The position numbers and the translations under genes were made by a program. DNA of 64,000 bases from Ruminococcus sp. (GTDB taxonomy: Bacteria; Bacillota; Clostridia; Oscillospirales; Acutalibacteraceae), in the NCBI GenBank assembly GCA_017464765.1, contig JAFTYK010000005.1, positions 1-64,000 on the forward strand. Direction: 5' to 3'. Every line of letters starts with the position of its first letter. The stretch's first letter is position 1. The notes under the pieces were generated by a model. The model was not told the origin of the DNA. It did not search any database and was given only the letters and a program-made list of their open reading frames with translations. This document shows, piece by piece, positions 26,897-35,637 of the stretch.

Positions 26897-27466
26897 TTAT
26901 ATTATTCCGATGTATCCAGCGGCAATTCCAAGAGTTGCGGAAAGCACAATGATAATAATCGGACTTAATTTCTTATAAAGAAGTAAAAACAACATCAAAG
27001 CAAATACAACAAGCGAGAACCAGAATGTTGTAGTTGTGAAAACAGAAACACTTAATCCACTAGCGAAAAACACCTCTAAAGCAATAGAAATAACTGTAGC
27101 GGCAATAAGTCCTACTACAACGGACTTGAGTCCGAACATTGCGCCTTTGACGGTTTTACTGTTTTTGAATTTATCGTAGATTTTAGCGATAATGAGTATG
27201 ATAATGAAAGCAGGTAGCACAACACCTGTTGTAGCACACACGGCACCAAAGAATCCGCCTACCTGTGAGCCGACATAAGTCGAAATATTAACAGCAAATG
27301 CACCAGGGGTGCTTTCGCTTACCGCGATAAAGTCAACAAGCTCAGCAGTTGAAAGCCACTCGTGTTTAATAACAGTTTCCTGAATAAATGGAATCATCGC
27401 GTATCCGCCACCGAAAGTGAATGCGCCTATCTTGAAGAATTCGAGAAAAAGTATGAGGTAAATCAT
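26897..27466 (-). CDS. ChrA-family transporter half (second of pair)
   Basis: A 189-residue membrane protein, a single chromate-transporter domain with the N-terminal hallmark FGGGYAMIPFI and SESTPGAFAVN. Five or six hydrophobic segments. Pairs of short ChrA proteins are taken to form one transporter equal to a long, two-domain ChrA; chromate or another oxyanion is the family substrate, not proven here. It overlaps the preceding paralogue by four bases (ATGA). Confidence 0.88.
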   Translation of the reverse strand: MIYLILFLEFFKIGAFTFGGGYAMIPFIQETVIKHEWLSTAELVDFIAVSESTPGAFAVNISTYVGSQVGGFFGAVCATTGVVLPAFIIILIIAKIYDKFKNSKTVKGAMFGLKSVVVGLIAATVISIALEVFFASGLSVSVFTTTTFWFSLVVFALMLFLLLYKKLSPIIIIVLSATLGIAAGYIGII

Positions 27467-28032
27467 TTGAGTTCTTTACCTCGCTTTCTTGCGATGATTG
27501 ATGCAACAATTCCAATAACAGCACTCGAAAGGATAATAACGAGTACATTAGCAGAAAAGATTACAACTAATGCAAAAGCTATAGCCATAATAGTATAGGC
27601 TAAAATATGTTTTGGTGCTTTTTTAAACATTGAAACTACAGCTTTGATGATAAGTGCGAGTACACCTGCTCTTATACCTGTGAAGGCGTATTTCACAATA
27701 TCATAGGTATTGAATTCTTTTAAGAAAATCGAAATGATGTAAATGATAACAAAAGATGGAAGAACTACACCGAGTGTTGCCATAAATGCACCTATGATTC
27801 CTGCTACCTTATATCCTATAAAAGTAGCGGCACAAATAGCGATAGGACCCGGAGTAGATTCGGAAATTGCAACAACATCGAGCAAGTCCTCGCCACTGAT
27901 CCATTTTCTTTTTGTAGAGGTTTCGTTTTCAATAATAGGAATCATCGCGTATCCTCCTCCGAAGGTAACGACTCCTATTTTCATAAACGATAAAAGTATT
28001 TGGAAATAAAGTTTAAGCTTTTCTTTTTTCAT
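27463..28032 (-). CDS. ChrA-family transporter half (first of pair)
   Basis: A 189-residue paralogue of the next gene, with FGGGYAMIPII and SESTPGPIAICAATFIG. ATG at 28032 is preferred: longer frames run through the small upstream ORF, whose TGA is one base before this ATG, and GAGGAAAC lies about ten bases upstream. Translation is probably coupled to that ORF. Equal length of the two halves fits a heterodimer. Confidence 0.87.
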   Translation of the reverse strand: MKKEKLKLYFQILLSFMKIGVVTFGGGYAMIPIIENETSTKRKWISGEDLLDVVAISESTPGPIAICAATFIGYKVAGIIGAFMATLGVVLPSFVIIYIISIFLKEFNTYDIVKYAFTGIRAGVLALIIKAVVSMFKKAPKHILAYTIMAIAFALVVIFSANVLVIILSSAVIGIVASIIARKRGKELK

Positions 28033-28033
28033 A

Positions 28034-28213
28034 TCAGTTCTGTTTCCTCGCGATTTTATAGTCATCACTGAACTTAAAATAACTACAGCTGTCGACTGAT
28101 GATTGCATGAATCTTGCGACGTCATCTTCGTCTAAGTTTACCATACATTCGTAACAATCATAATGTTCATTATAAATGTAGTATGCACAAAATTCACAGC
28201 TTGATTTAGCCAT
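28034..28213 (-). CDS. Small Cys-rich protein (DUF6472-like)
   Basis: A 59-residue ORF, MAKSSCEFCAYYIYNEHYD onwards, with CxxC near the start, then CYEC and a later single Cys (five or more in all), and acidic LDEDD. It resembles small clostridial proteins I recall as DUF6472; function unknown, metal binding plausible. GGTGGTG lies five bases before the ATG. Its stop is separated from the first chrA ATG by one base, and a promoter at 28232-28260 fits it as first gene of the operon. Confidence 0.75.
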   Translation of the reverse strand: MAKSSCEFCAYYIYNEHYDCYECMVNLDEDDVARFMQSSVDSCSYFKFSDDYKIARKQN

Positions 28214-28231
28214 AATATCACCACCACTGGT

Positions 28232-28260
28232 ATTTTATCAAAAGTAGAGTTTTTATGCAA
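28232..28260 (-). promoter_or_regulatory. Putative sigma-A promoter of the small ORF-chrA-chrA operon
   Basis: Minus strand TTGCAT (28260-28255), 17-base spacer, TAAAAT (28237-28232), 19 bases before the ATG. Confidence 0.6.
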
Positions 28261-28261
28261 G

Positions 28262-28291
28262 AAAAAACGAACACCGTTTATGTGTTCGTTT
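28262..28291 (-). terminator. Intrinsic terminator of the DUF2752 gene
   Basis: AAACGAACAC/GTGTTCGTTT, 10-bp stem at 28265-28291, overlapping the stop codon, with the minus-strand T-run at 28267-28262. Confidence 0.8.
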
Positions 28292-28691
28292 AAATCGGAG
28301 CAAGAACAGGAAAAATGTTTCGAAGTGCAGTATATATCCCTAAAAAAATAAGCAATGCCCATAGAAATTTAGTTTTCAATATTGTGAATGGTGGTTTCTT
28401 AGAAAATAGAAAAAACACATATTCCACGTACAGCCATACACAAACCAAAATACCACCTACGACACATATATTCTGTCTTAACGATAAGAGTATATCTCCT
28501 TGTAAAAGTGCAAGCACAGATCGTGTCATACCGCAACCGGGACAGTTAAAATGAAATAGGGTGTACGACATACACGGTGGGAAAAGATAGGTGTAGTTTG
28601 ATAGAAATTTGCCTGCGAAATATACTGTAGGAATCAGAAGTAGTGGTAAAAGTGCAAATATAATTTTTTGAGTTTTATTGAATTTATTCAT
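28290..28691 (-). CDS. DUF2752 family membrane protein
   Basis: A 133-residue membrane protein with the family signature FHFNCPGCGMTRSV and about three or four hydrophobic segments. Function unknown. The ATG at 28691 follows TTGGAG at six bases; the four-codon-longer frame would start inside that ribosome site. It is separated from the upstream DUF4190 gene by a terminator. Confidence 0.82.
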   Translation of the reverse strand: MNKFNKTQKIIFALLPLLLIPTVYFAGKFLSNYTYLFPPCMSYTLFHFNCPGCGMTRSVLALLQGDILLSLRQNICVVGGILVCVWLYVEYVFFLFSKKPPFTILKTKFLWALLIFLGIYTALRNIFPVLAPI

Positions 28692-28701
28692 AGCAAACTC
28701 C

Positions 28702-28727
28702 AAAAAATGGGGGCGGAAAACCGCCCC
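28702..28727 (-). terminator. Intrinsic terminator of the DUF4190 gene
   Basis: GGGGCGG (28710-28716), AAAA loop, CCGCCCC (28721-28727); on the minus strand followed by CATTTTTT. The T-run abuts the ribosome site of the DUF2752 gene. Confidence 0.85.
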
Positions 28728-28739
28728 GCTTTTATTTGA

Positions 28740-29285
28740 TTAGTAATAGTACATTTCATTAACGAAATCTTCAAGACCGCCTGTAGCTGTCCATATAACA
28801 AAAATGATGCCGAAGAACACACCGATAGCACCTAAAATAATACCAGCAAGTGACATACCGTTGTTGTCTTTCTTTCTATTTTTAGAAATGATACCAAAAA
28901 CAATAGCCAGAATACTTGGTAGCAAACCGCTACAACAACATGTTACTGATAAAATACCTGTTACAAGAGAAGCAATAGCAAAGCCTTTGCTGTTGTCTGG
29001 TATAGCAGGTTGATTGTACATAGGCTGACCATACTGTGGAGCGCCATACTGCTGGTTTCCCTGAGGGAATTGGTTGTATGAAGGTTGCTCGTAACCTTGT
29101 GGTACCTGATTATATGAAGGTTGTTCATATCCCTGTGGTACCTGATTATATGAAGGCTGTTCATATCCCTGTGGAGCCTGATTGTAAGTAGTTTGTTCGT
29201 AACCCTGTGCATTATTGTACTGCTGATAGTTTGGGTCAACAGGCTGATTGTTTCCGTTTGGTTGATAATTGTTGTTATAATCCAT
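28740..29285 (-). CDS. DUF4190 membrane protein with Gln/Tyr/Pro-rich repeat N-terminus
   Basis: A 181-residue protein. Residues 1-95 are low-complexity, rich in Asn, Gln, Pro and Tyr, with four 12-residue repeats of the type QGYEQPSYNQVP. Residues about 100-175 hold two hydrophobic segments around SGLLPSILAIVFG and MSLAGIILGAIGVFFG, the DUF4190 pattern. Function unknown. ATG at 29285 follows GGGAGGTG; the longer frame would begin upstream of the promoter. Confidence 0.85.
   Translation of the reverse strand: MDYNNNYQPNGNNQPVDPNYQQYNNAQGYEQTTYNQAPQGYEQPSYNQVPQGYEQPSYNQVPQGYEQPSYNQFPQGNQQYGAPQYGQPMYNQPAIPDNSKGFAIASLVTGILSVTCCCSGLLPSILAIVFGIISKNRKKDNNGMSLAGIILGAIGVFFGIIFVIWTATGGLEDFVNEMYYY
29064..29207 (-). 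repeat. 36-base tandem repeats inside the DUF4190 gene
   Basis: Four tandem 36-base units coding for 12-residue repeats. The two central units are almost identical at DNA level, suggesting recent duplication or homogenisation. Confidence 0.8.
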
Positions 29286-29312
29286 TAATAACACCTCCCA
29301 AGTGTATAGTAG

Positions 29313-29341
29313 ATTATAAAATATTTGTACCTTGTTGTCAA
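29313..29341 (-). promoter_or_regulatory. Sigma-A promoter of the DUF4190 gene
   Basis: Minus strand TTGACA (29341-29336), 17-base spacer, TATAAT (29318-29313), both perfect. Confidence 0.88.
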
Positions 29342-29407
29342 TAAATATACTTTGAAAAAGGACCACGTTAAATCTTGTTGTAATAAGTATATTTTTGTTA
29401 CATACTA

Positions 29408-29436
29408 TTGAATAGACTTTTTCTTTGTGTTATAAT
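29408..29436 (+). promoter_or_regulatory. Sigma-A promoter of the thyX operon
   Basis: TTGAAT (29408-29413), 17-base spacer, TATAAT (29431-29436). Confidence 0.75.
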
Positions 29437-29487
29437 ACAACTAATTGTATTATGAGTAACTATGTCATTTTGGAATGAGGTATTATT

Positions 29488-30288
29488 ATGAGCATAAAGG
29501 TGACACTTTTACAGCATACTCCTAATCCTGAGCAGACTATCGCTATGGCTGCGAAGTTATGCTACAGTGCTTCGGATATATCGAATATTAAAGATGGTTT
29601 AGATGAAGAGAAAACCAACTCTTTTTTAGAAATGCTTACAGAAATCGGCCACGCAAGTCCTGTTGAACACGCAAGCTTTACTTTTGGAATTGAGGGTATT
29701 TCGAGAGCTTGCTCTCACCAGCTTGTCCGCCATCGTATTGCATCATATTCCCAGCAGTCTCAGCGTTATGTAGATGGAACTAAATTTGAGTTCGTTACTC
29801 CGCCTGAGATTTCTCGTAACGAAAGAGCTAAAAAAGCCTATGAAAAGGTAATTGATATGCAAAGTGAAGCTTATGCTGAGATTAGAGATGCCTTAGTTTT
29901 GGGATATATTAAAGAATATTCTGAAATAGAATTAAACGGAACCGATGAAGAAGTAATGAACGCTTTTAAAGAAGAAAACAAAGCTCTTTTCAGTAGCTTT
30001 GTGAAGAAAGCTAACGAGGATGCACGTTTTGTTCTTCCTAACGCCTGTACCACTAAGATAGTGTGTACTTTCAATGTTCGAAGTTTAAACAACTTCTTTG
30101 ACCATCGTTGTTGTAACCGTGCGCAGTGGGAGATAAGAGAAGTGGCACAGCAGATGCTTATGCTCTGCAAAGAAGTAGCTCCTACTTTATTCAAAAATTC
30201 GGGACCAAGGTGTTTAAGAGGAGCCTGTCCTGAAGGAAAAATGACCTGTGGAAAAATGAAGGAAGTCAGAGAAAAATATGGCAAGTAA
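29488..30288 (+). CDS. thyX: FAD-dependent thymidylate synthase ThyX
   Basis: A 266-residue flavoprotein that methylates dUMP to dTMP with methylene-THF and NADPH. The ThyX motif is RHRIASYSQQSQRYV (about 81-95), and the late segment FNVRSLNNFFDHRCCNRAQWEIR is also typical. It is followed by tmk with an 11-base overlap, so dTMP synthesis and its phosphorylation are encoded together; a folate enzyme (5-formyl-THF cyclo-ligase) lies further along. Confidence 0.96.
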   Translation: MSIKVTLLQHTPNPEQTIAMAAKLCYSASDISNIKDGLDEEKTNSFLEMLTEIGHASPVEHASFTFGIEGISRACSHQLVRHRIASYSQQSQRYVDGTKFEFVTPPEISRNERAKKAYEKVIDMQSEAYAEIRDALVLGYIKEYSEIELNGTDEEVMNAFKEENKALFSSFVKKANEDARFVLPNACTTKIVCTFNVRSLNNFFDHRCCNRAQWEIREVAQQMLMLCKEVAPTLFKNSGPRCLRGACPEGKMTCGKMKEVREKYGK

Positions 30289-30937
30289 ATTTATAGTAAT
30301 AGAAGGTTTGGATGGTAGCGGAAAGGGTACACAGTCGAATATTCTTTTTGAAACCTTGAAAACCAGAGGATATAAAGTCAAGAAAATCACTTTTCCTGAT
30401 TATGACAGCCCGACGTCATCGCTTGTAAAAATGTACTTGGGTGGAGAACTCGGAGACTCACCTGATGCTGTAAACGCATACGCCGCATCGGCTTTTTATG
30501 CAGTTGATAGAGTAGCTTCTTTCATCAAATCGTGGAAAAAAGACTATGAAGAGTGTGACTATCTCATCGCTGACCGCTATGTAACTTCTAATATCATCTA
30601 TCAGATGACAAAGCTTAGTGAAGATGAGTATGACGAGTATATAGAATGGTGCGAGGATTTCGAGTACAATCGCTTAGGCATTCCAAAACCCGATACGATT
30701 ATTTATCTTGATATGCCACCAGAAGTTTCGCAAAAGCTGATGAGTGGCAGATATAACGGCGACGAAAGCAAAAAGGATATCCACGAAAAGAATATGGACT
30801 TTCTTTTATCTTGTCGTGAAAGTGCGCTTTATGCACTCAAAAAGCTTAATTGGATACATCTTTCCTGCGCACAGGGGGATACTCCTAAAAGCAGAGAAAG
30901 TATTTCACAGCAGATTTTGGAAATCTTAGGTTTATAA
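30278..30937 (+). CDS. tmk: Thymidylate kinase
   Basis: A 219-residue dTMP kinase giving dTDP. P-loop GLDGSGKGTQ at residues 9-18, ADRYVTSN in the middle and the short lid region around SGRYNGDESKKDIHE. Translationally coupled to thyX. Typical length. Confidence 0.92.
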   Translation: MASKFIVIEGLDGSGKGTQSNILFETLKTRGYKVKKITFPDYDSPTSSLVKMYLGGELGDSPDAVNAYAASAFYAVDRVASFIKSWKKDYEECDYLIADRYVTSNIIYQMTKLSEDEYDEYIEWCEDFEYNRLGIPKPDTIIYLDMPPEVSQKLMSGRYNGDESKKDIHEKNMDFLLSCRESALYALKKLNWIHLSCAQGDTPKSRESISQQILEILGL

Positions 30938-30958
30938 TTTTTTAGAAAAGGGAGATTT

Positions 30959-31831
30959 ATGCTCGATTTTCATACCCCTACTTTAGAAGATAAAGATTGG
31001 ATTGAGAAACTCGTCAAAAACAGTGGACAGATTGGTTGTGATGTGTCTTTTGCGACCACTTATCTGTGGCGAGAAAAATACGATATAAGAGTGTGTAATC
31101 ACGATGGTGTGCTTTACAAAGCTTATTTTGGTAAAAACGGTGTGTCAGGCTATACCTTTCCGATAGGTGATAAGCCCCCGAAAGTTATGCTTGATGAGAT
31201 TATTAAGGACGCTAAAGAACGAAAAGTTAAGCCACTTATCGGTATGCTCAATAAAACAAATGCTGAAATTCTGTTTCACATTTATCCTGATATGTTTGAG
31301 TTTACAGAAGAACGCGACAGTGCTGACTATATTTACAGTCGTGAAAACCTTGCTAACCTTGCGGGTAAGAAATTTCACGCTAAACGAAATCACATATCTA
31401 AATTCAAACGCAATAATGAGAACTTTGAATATAAATCTATTGATGAAGAAAACAAAGAAGACGCTTTCTTTGTAGCCCACAAATGGCATATGCAAAACGA
31501 CAGCGATAAAAGCGAACTTAGTGCAATCAGAGAAGCAGTGGATAACTTCAGTGAGCTTGATCTTCTTGGTGGAATTCTTTATGTCAATAGTCGTCCTGTC
31601 GCTATGACTATTGGCTCGAAGATTAACGATTATGTTTTAGATGTTAATTTTGAAAAGGCAGTTGAAGTTGACGGAGCTTATGCTGTTATCAATAACGAGT
31701 TTGCTAAAGCAAATGCTGGCTTTTTGCAATTTAACCGTGAAGAAGATTTAGGGCTTGAAGGACTGAGAAAATCGAAGCTTTCCTATAATCCTGATAAAAT
31801 TTTGATGAAATACACAGCTATCGCTAAATAA
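30959..31831 (+). CDS. DUF2156 (GNAT-like) protein
   Basis: A 290-residue soluble protein of the DUF2156 family, related to the acyltransferase half of lysyl-phosphatidylglycerol synthases. Recognisable are WREKYDIRV near the start, GKKFHAKRNHISKF and the final LQFNREEDLGLEGLRKSK. Substrate unknown. AAAGGGAG precedes the ATG; operon spacing to tmk (21 bases) and the next gene (12 bases). Confidence 0.85.
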   Translation: MLDFHTPTLEDKDWIEKLVKNSGQIGCDVSFATTYLWREKYDIRVCNHDGVLYKAYFGKNGVSGYTFPIGDKPPKVMLDEIIKDAKERKVKPLIGMLNKTNAEILFHIYPDMFEFTEERDSADYIYSRENLANLAGKKFHAKRNHISKFKRNNENFEYKSIDEENKEDAFFVAHKWHMQNDSDKSELSAIREAVDNFSELDLLGGILYVNSRPVAMTIGSKINDYVLDVNFEKAVEVDGAYAVINNEFAKANAGFLQFNREEDLGLEGLRKSKLSYNPDKILMKYTAIAK

Positions 31832-31843
31832 CAGGAGGTTATT

Positions 31844-32395
31844 ATGATATATTGCTTTTTAGCTGACGGATTTGAAGAAATCGAGGCTTTAGCTACAGTA
31901 GATGTGTTAAGACGAGCAGGACTTTCTGTACAGACAGTATCCGTCAACGGTACTAAGTTTGTTACAGGTTCACACAATATCAAAGTTGAAGCAGATATCG
32001 TGAGTGCTGATATTGATATAAATGCTACTGAGTGTGCTATCTATCCTGGAGGAATGCCGGGAAGTGAAACACTGTCAAGCGGTGATGATAAAACTCCTAC
32101 TGTTGTAGCAAAATATTGCGCAGAAAACGGTCTTTTAATCGGTGCTATCTGTGCTGCTCCTCTGGTGCTTGGCAGACTCTCTCTTTTAGAAAATAAGAAC
32201 GCTACCTGTTATCCTGGCTTTGAGAACGAACTTAAAGGTGCGACATATACAGGAGAAAAAGTAACCGTTGATGGTAAATTCGTCACAGGCAGAGGACCTG
32301 GCTGTTCACTCGATTTTGCTTTCACCTTAGTTGCTCTTTTGAAAGACGAAGAAACAGCTTTAGAGATAAGAAAGGCGATGCAGTGTGATGACTAA
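31844..32395 (+). CDS. DJ-1/PfpI family protein
   Basis: A 183-residue protein of the DJ-1/YajL branch. It starts with LADGFEEIEALATVDVLRRAG, has the nucleophile-elbow cysteine in IGAICAAP (about residue 103) and ends with VTGRGPGCSLDFAF. Members are proposed glyoxalases, deglycases or redox chaperones. Overlaps the next gene by 11 bases. Confidence 0.9.
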   Translation: MIYCFLADGFEEIEALATVDVLRRAGLSVQTVSVNGTKFVTGSHNIKVEADIVSADIDINATECAIYPGGMPGSETLSSGDDKTPTVVAKYCAENGLLIGAICAAPLVLGRLSLLENKNATCYPGFENELKGATYTGEKVTVDGKFVTGRGPGCSLDFAFTLVALLKDEETALEIRKAMQCDD

Positions 32396-32942
32396 AGCCG
32401 AAATAAGAGCTGATTTTTTAGCAAAAAGAAAAGAGCTTTCTAAAGCAAAGAAACGTGAGATGGAGCTTGAAATACAGAGCCGACTTCTTATGAGCGATTC
32501 TTACAGAGCGTGTGATGTAATTTTGTGTTATGTTTCAACCAAAGATGAAATTGATACGCTCGGTATTATTAACGCTGCTTTTGCTAACAAAAAGAAAGTT
32601 GCCGTCCCTAAAACAAACGACGATTATTCGCTTTCTTTCTATTATATAAATTCTCTTAAAGAATTAAAATTCGGCAAATTCAATATTCTTGAGCCACAAG
32701 ACGACGCTACACTGGTGACTAATTTTGATAACAGTATCTGCGTAGTTCCTGCGCTTTGTTGTGACTTGTCAGGAAATAGGGTGGGTTACGGTAAAGGTTG
32801 CTACGACAGATTTTTGAAAGACTACCATGGAGAAAAGATTTGTCTTGTGTATTCCGAGAATATACTTACATCTATCGAAACTGAGAGTACAGATGTCAAG
32901 GTAGATACAATAGTTTCCAATCTGTACGTTAAACATACATAA
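32385..32942 (+). CDS. 5-formyltetrahydrofolate cyclo-ligase
   Basis: A 185-residue cytoplasmic enzyme that converts 5-formyl-THF to methenyl-THF with ATP. It has the basic N-terminal helix KRKELSKAKKREME, VPKTNDDYSLSFYYI and the ATP-binding GYGKGCYDRFL. It restores folate needed by ThyX and others; same operon as thyX-tmk. Confidence 0.9.
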   Translation: MMTKAEIRADFLAKRKELSKAKKREMELEIQSRLLMSDSYRACDVILCYVSTKDEIDTLGIINAAFANKKKVAVPKTNDDYSLSFYYINSLKELKFGKFNILEPQDDATLVTNFDNSICVVPALCCDLSGNRVGYGKGCYDRFLKDYHGEKICLVYSENILTSIETESTDVKVDTIVSNLYVKHT

Positions 32943-32969
32943 AATAAAACTGTTTAAAGGAGGATAATT

Positions 32970-34391
32970 ATGAGTGATTTAAATAGAAATAATTATTCCG
33001 GTGATTCTATAGAAAACACACGAAAAAAGAAGATGGAGGAATTTCAGCGCTCTTTCGATAAAAGCGTAATGAGTGATGACTATAACGATGTTCCTGCTGT
33101 TGAGGTACACAGCGATGAAAATTCCTACAGAGGTTTTTCTTCAAGTTCGTCGCCTCTCAAACGCAGAAAATCCAACGAGATTAACTCCTACAGCGATTCT
33201 GATACCAAAAAGCGTATTGAAAAAGAATCCAAAAAAGCTCTGAAGCAGCAGAGCAAAGAGAATAAGCGTATCGAGAAAAACAAAGCGAAACGTAACCAGA
33301 AAATGTTTAAATGGGTATGGCTGACTATGGTTGTTATTATCGGTATCGTACTTTCACAGGTTATTTTGGTTGGTGTCAACGACTTGCTCGCTATTTCACG
33401 TGAAGAGGATCCTAAAACTGTAAACATTAGCATTCCTGCTGATCCTTCAATATCTGAGATTGCGGATATACTCGCACAAAACGGTGTTATCGAGCGCCCT
33501 GAATATTTCGTTATTTATGCAAATATCACCACATCTGAAGAGGATTTCAGACAGGGTGAGTTCGAAATGGAAACAGATAAAGACTATGAGGCTATCATTA
33601 ACTTCTTGCAGAGTAACGTTAACCGTACAGATATTGTTACCGTTCAGTTAACTGAAGGTATGAATGTTCTTGAAATCGCAAACAAGCTCCACGATGAGGG
33701 TGTCACGGCTGATGTTCAGACATTCCTTGATATGTGTAACAGTGATACATTCGATGAAGACTTCGCTTTCCTTGCTGATATAAAGAATAAGGACAAGCGT
33801 TACTATAAGCTTGAGGGTTATCTTTTCCCTGATACTTATGATTTCTATCTAAACGAAGACCCGGAAGACACAATTTATAAACTCCTTTCTAACTTTGAAA
33901 ACAGAATTTATTATAAAGAAGAGAAGTATCTCGGTGGTTCTAAGAAAGCTACAGTAGAAGAGCTTATTGAAAACTCTGACTATAGTATGGACGAGATTAT
34001 TACTATCGCTTCTATCATTCAGGCTGAAGCTGCTAACAAAGATGATATGTACTATGTTTCTTCTGTTTTACACAACCGACTCGATAATGGTATTGAGATG
34101 GGTGTAGCACAGCTCAATTGCGATTGTACTGTTTACTATCCTTACCGCGAGTATACAGATGTTCCGGAAACCATTCGTTCGACTTACAAGAGTACTTACG
34201 ACACAAATACATTCAACGGCTTGCCGGCAGGACCTATATGTAACCCATCGCTTGATGCTATTTTAGCAGCGATTAGTCCTAACAATACTGACTATTATTT
34301 CTTCTGTCATGATACTGTAGAAAACGGTTCAACACCATACTATGCTTCAACATTGGAAGGTCACCAGTATAACCTTTCACTTATCGGATAA
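32970..34391 (+). CDS. mltG: Endolytic murein transglycosylase MltG
   Basis: A 473-residue membrane-anchored enzyme that cuts nascent peptidoglycan strands. A charged cytoplasmic part (1-112) precedes one membrane helix (about 114-136), then a LysM-like region and the YceG domain with the catalytic Glu in IASIIQAEAANKDD, and the conserved NTFNGLPAGPICNPS. The N-terminal cytoplasmic part is long and rich in Lys and Ser. AAAGGAGG precedes the ATG. Confidence 0.94.
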   Translation: MSDLNRNNYSGDSIENTRKKKMEEFQRSFDKSVMSDDYNDVPAVEVHSDENSYRGFSSSSSPLKRRKSNEINSYSDSDTKKRIEKESKKALKQQSKENKRIEKNKAKRNQKMFKWVWLTMVVIIGIVLSQVILVGVNDLLAISREEDPKTVNISIPADPSISEIADILAQNGVIERPEYFVIYANITTSEEDFRQGEFEMETDKDYEAIINFLQSNVNRTDIVTVQLTEGMNVLEIANKLHDEGVTADVQTFLDMCNSDTFDEDFAFLADIKNKDKRYYKLEGYLFPDTYDFYLNEDPEDTIYKLLSNFENRIYYKEEKYLGGSKKATVEELIENSDYSMDEIITIASIIQAEAANKDDMYYVSSVLHNRLDNGIEMGVAQLNCDCTVYYPYREYTDVPETIRSTYKSTYDTNTFNGLPAGPICNPSLDAILAAISPNNTDYYFFCHDTVENGSTPYYASTLEGHQYNLSLIG

Positions 34392-34393
34392 TT

Positions 34394-35611
34394 ATGATTA
34401 AACCAGAGATTTTAGCTCCTTGCGGAGATATGGAATGTTTAGGCGCTGCTCTTAGTTTCGGAGCAGATGCTGTGTACGTTGCCGGAAAGAACTTCGGTAT
34501 GCGTACCGCGTCTAAGAATTTTTCTTTAGACGAATTAAAATTTGCCTGTGAGGCAGTGCATAAAGAGGGAAAAAAACTCTACCTCACCTGTAACACCTTG
34601 CCAAGAAACGAAGACGTAGTTGCTATGCCTCAGTTCCTTATGGATGCGAAAGAATGTGGAGTAGATGCGTTTATTATCGCTGATTTAGGCGTTTTCGAAA
34701 TGGCTAAAAAGTACGCGCCTTCTGTTGAACGTCACATCTCAACACAGGGTGGCATCATCAACTACGAAAGTGCTAACGCATGGTATAATATGGGAGCATC
34801 AAGAGTTGTTTTAGCAAGGGAGATGACCTTGCCTGAAATTGCTGAAATGCGAGCAAAAATCCCGAAGGACCTAGAAATTGAGTGCTTTGTACACGGAGCT
34901 ATGTGTGTATCTTTTTCGGGAAGGTGTTTGATTTCATCTTTTATGACAGGTAGAGATGCAAATAGAGGCGACTGCGCTCAGCCGTGCAGATGGAAATATC
35001 ATCTTTATGAAGAAAATAGGGAAGGTCAGTTCTTCCCAGTGATTGAAGAAAACGGTGGAACTTTCCTTTATAACTCGCGTGATCTTTGTATGATTGAACA
35101 CATCGATGAGCTTGTTAAAGCGGGCATCAGTAGTTTTAAAATTGAGGGCAGAGCAAAGTCAGCGTACTATACCGCTGTTACAACTAATGCTTATCGCCAT
35201 GCGCTTAATGACTATATGAAAGATCCTGAAAACTTTAAACTTCAGCCGTGGATAAAAGAAGAGTTGGAGAAAATTTCTCACAGAGAATATTCAACGGGCT
35301 TTTTCTTCGGCACAGAACCGGGCCAAACCACAGGAAATGGCGGATATATCCGCCACTATAATCAAGTTGCAGTGTGTGAAGGTTATGAAAATGGTATTGC
35401 TACTATCACTCAGCGCAACAAGTTTTTAGTAGGAGATACACTTGACGTGTTGCCACCATCGGGTATTTCGTTTGAGGTGGTTGCTAAAAGACTCACTAAC
35501 GAGTACGGTGAAGAAGTTGAGTCTGCACCTCATCCGATGCAAAAGCTTTTTATGGAAGTCGACAAAGAGATTCCAGCGGGTTCTGTAATCAGAAAGAAAT
35601 TGTTGACATAA
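34394..35611 (+). CDS. Peptidase U32 family protein (tRNA/rRNA hydroxylation-type)
   Basis: A 405-residue protein with the U32 signature ECFVHGAMCVSFSGRCLIS and the following cysteines (RGDCAQPCRWKY), likely iron-sulfur ligands, and FKIEGRAKS. Members named RlhA or TrhP hydroxylate RNA rather than cut protein, so an RNA modification role is more likely than proteolysis; the exact subgroup is not resolved. Its last codons contain the -35 box of the alaS T-box promoter. Confidence 0.88.
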   Translation: MIKPEILAPCGDMECLGAALSFGADAVYVAGKNFGMRTASKNFSLDELKFACEAVHKEGKKLYLTCNTLPRNEDVVAMPQFLMDAKECGVDAFIIADLGVFEMAKKYAPSVERHISTQGGIINYESANAWYNMGASRVVLAREMTLPEIAEMRAKIPKDLEIECFVHGAMCVSFSGRCLISSFMTGRDANRGDCAQPCRWKYHLYEENREGQFFPVIEENGGTFLYNSRDLCMIEHIDELVKAGISSFKIEGRAKSAYYTAVTTNAYRHALNDYMKDPENFKLQPWIKEELEKISHREYSTGFFFGTEPGQTTGNGGYIRHYNQVAVCEGYENGIATITQRNKFLVGDTLDVLPPSGISFEVVAKRLTNEYGEEVESAPHPMQKLFMEVDKEIPAGSVIRKKLLT

Positions 35612-35631
35612 AGTGATTTGAGCTTTATAAT
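35603..35631 (+). promoter_or_regulatory. Sigma-A promoter of the alaS T-box transcript
   Basis: Perfect TTGACA (35603-35608), overlapping the last codons of the U32 gene, 17-base spacer, TATAAT (35626-35631). Confidence 0.92.
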
Positions 35632-35637
35632 AACTAA

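Noticed and set aside
28138..28362. 74-codon minus-strand frame upstream of chrA
   Set aside because: It crosses a terminator and the promoter of the small ORF, and the 59-residue frame overlapping it has a ribosome site and family resemblance.
29871..30284. 137-codon open frame on the minus strand inside thyX
   Set aside because: It is antisense to a clearly conserved gene, has no ribosome site and low-complexity translation.
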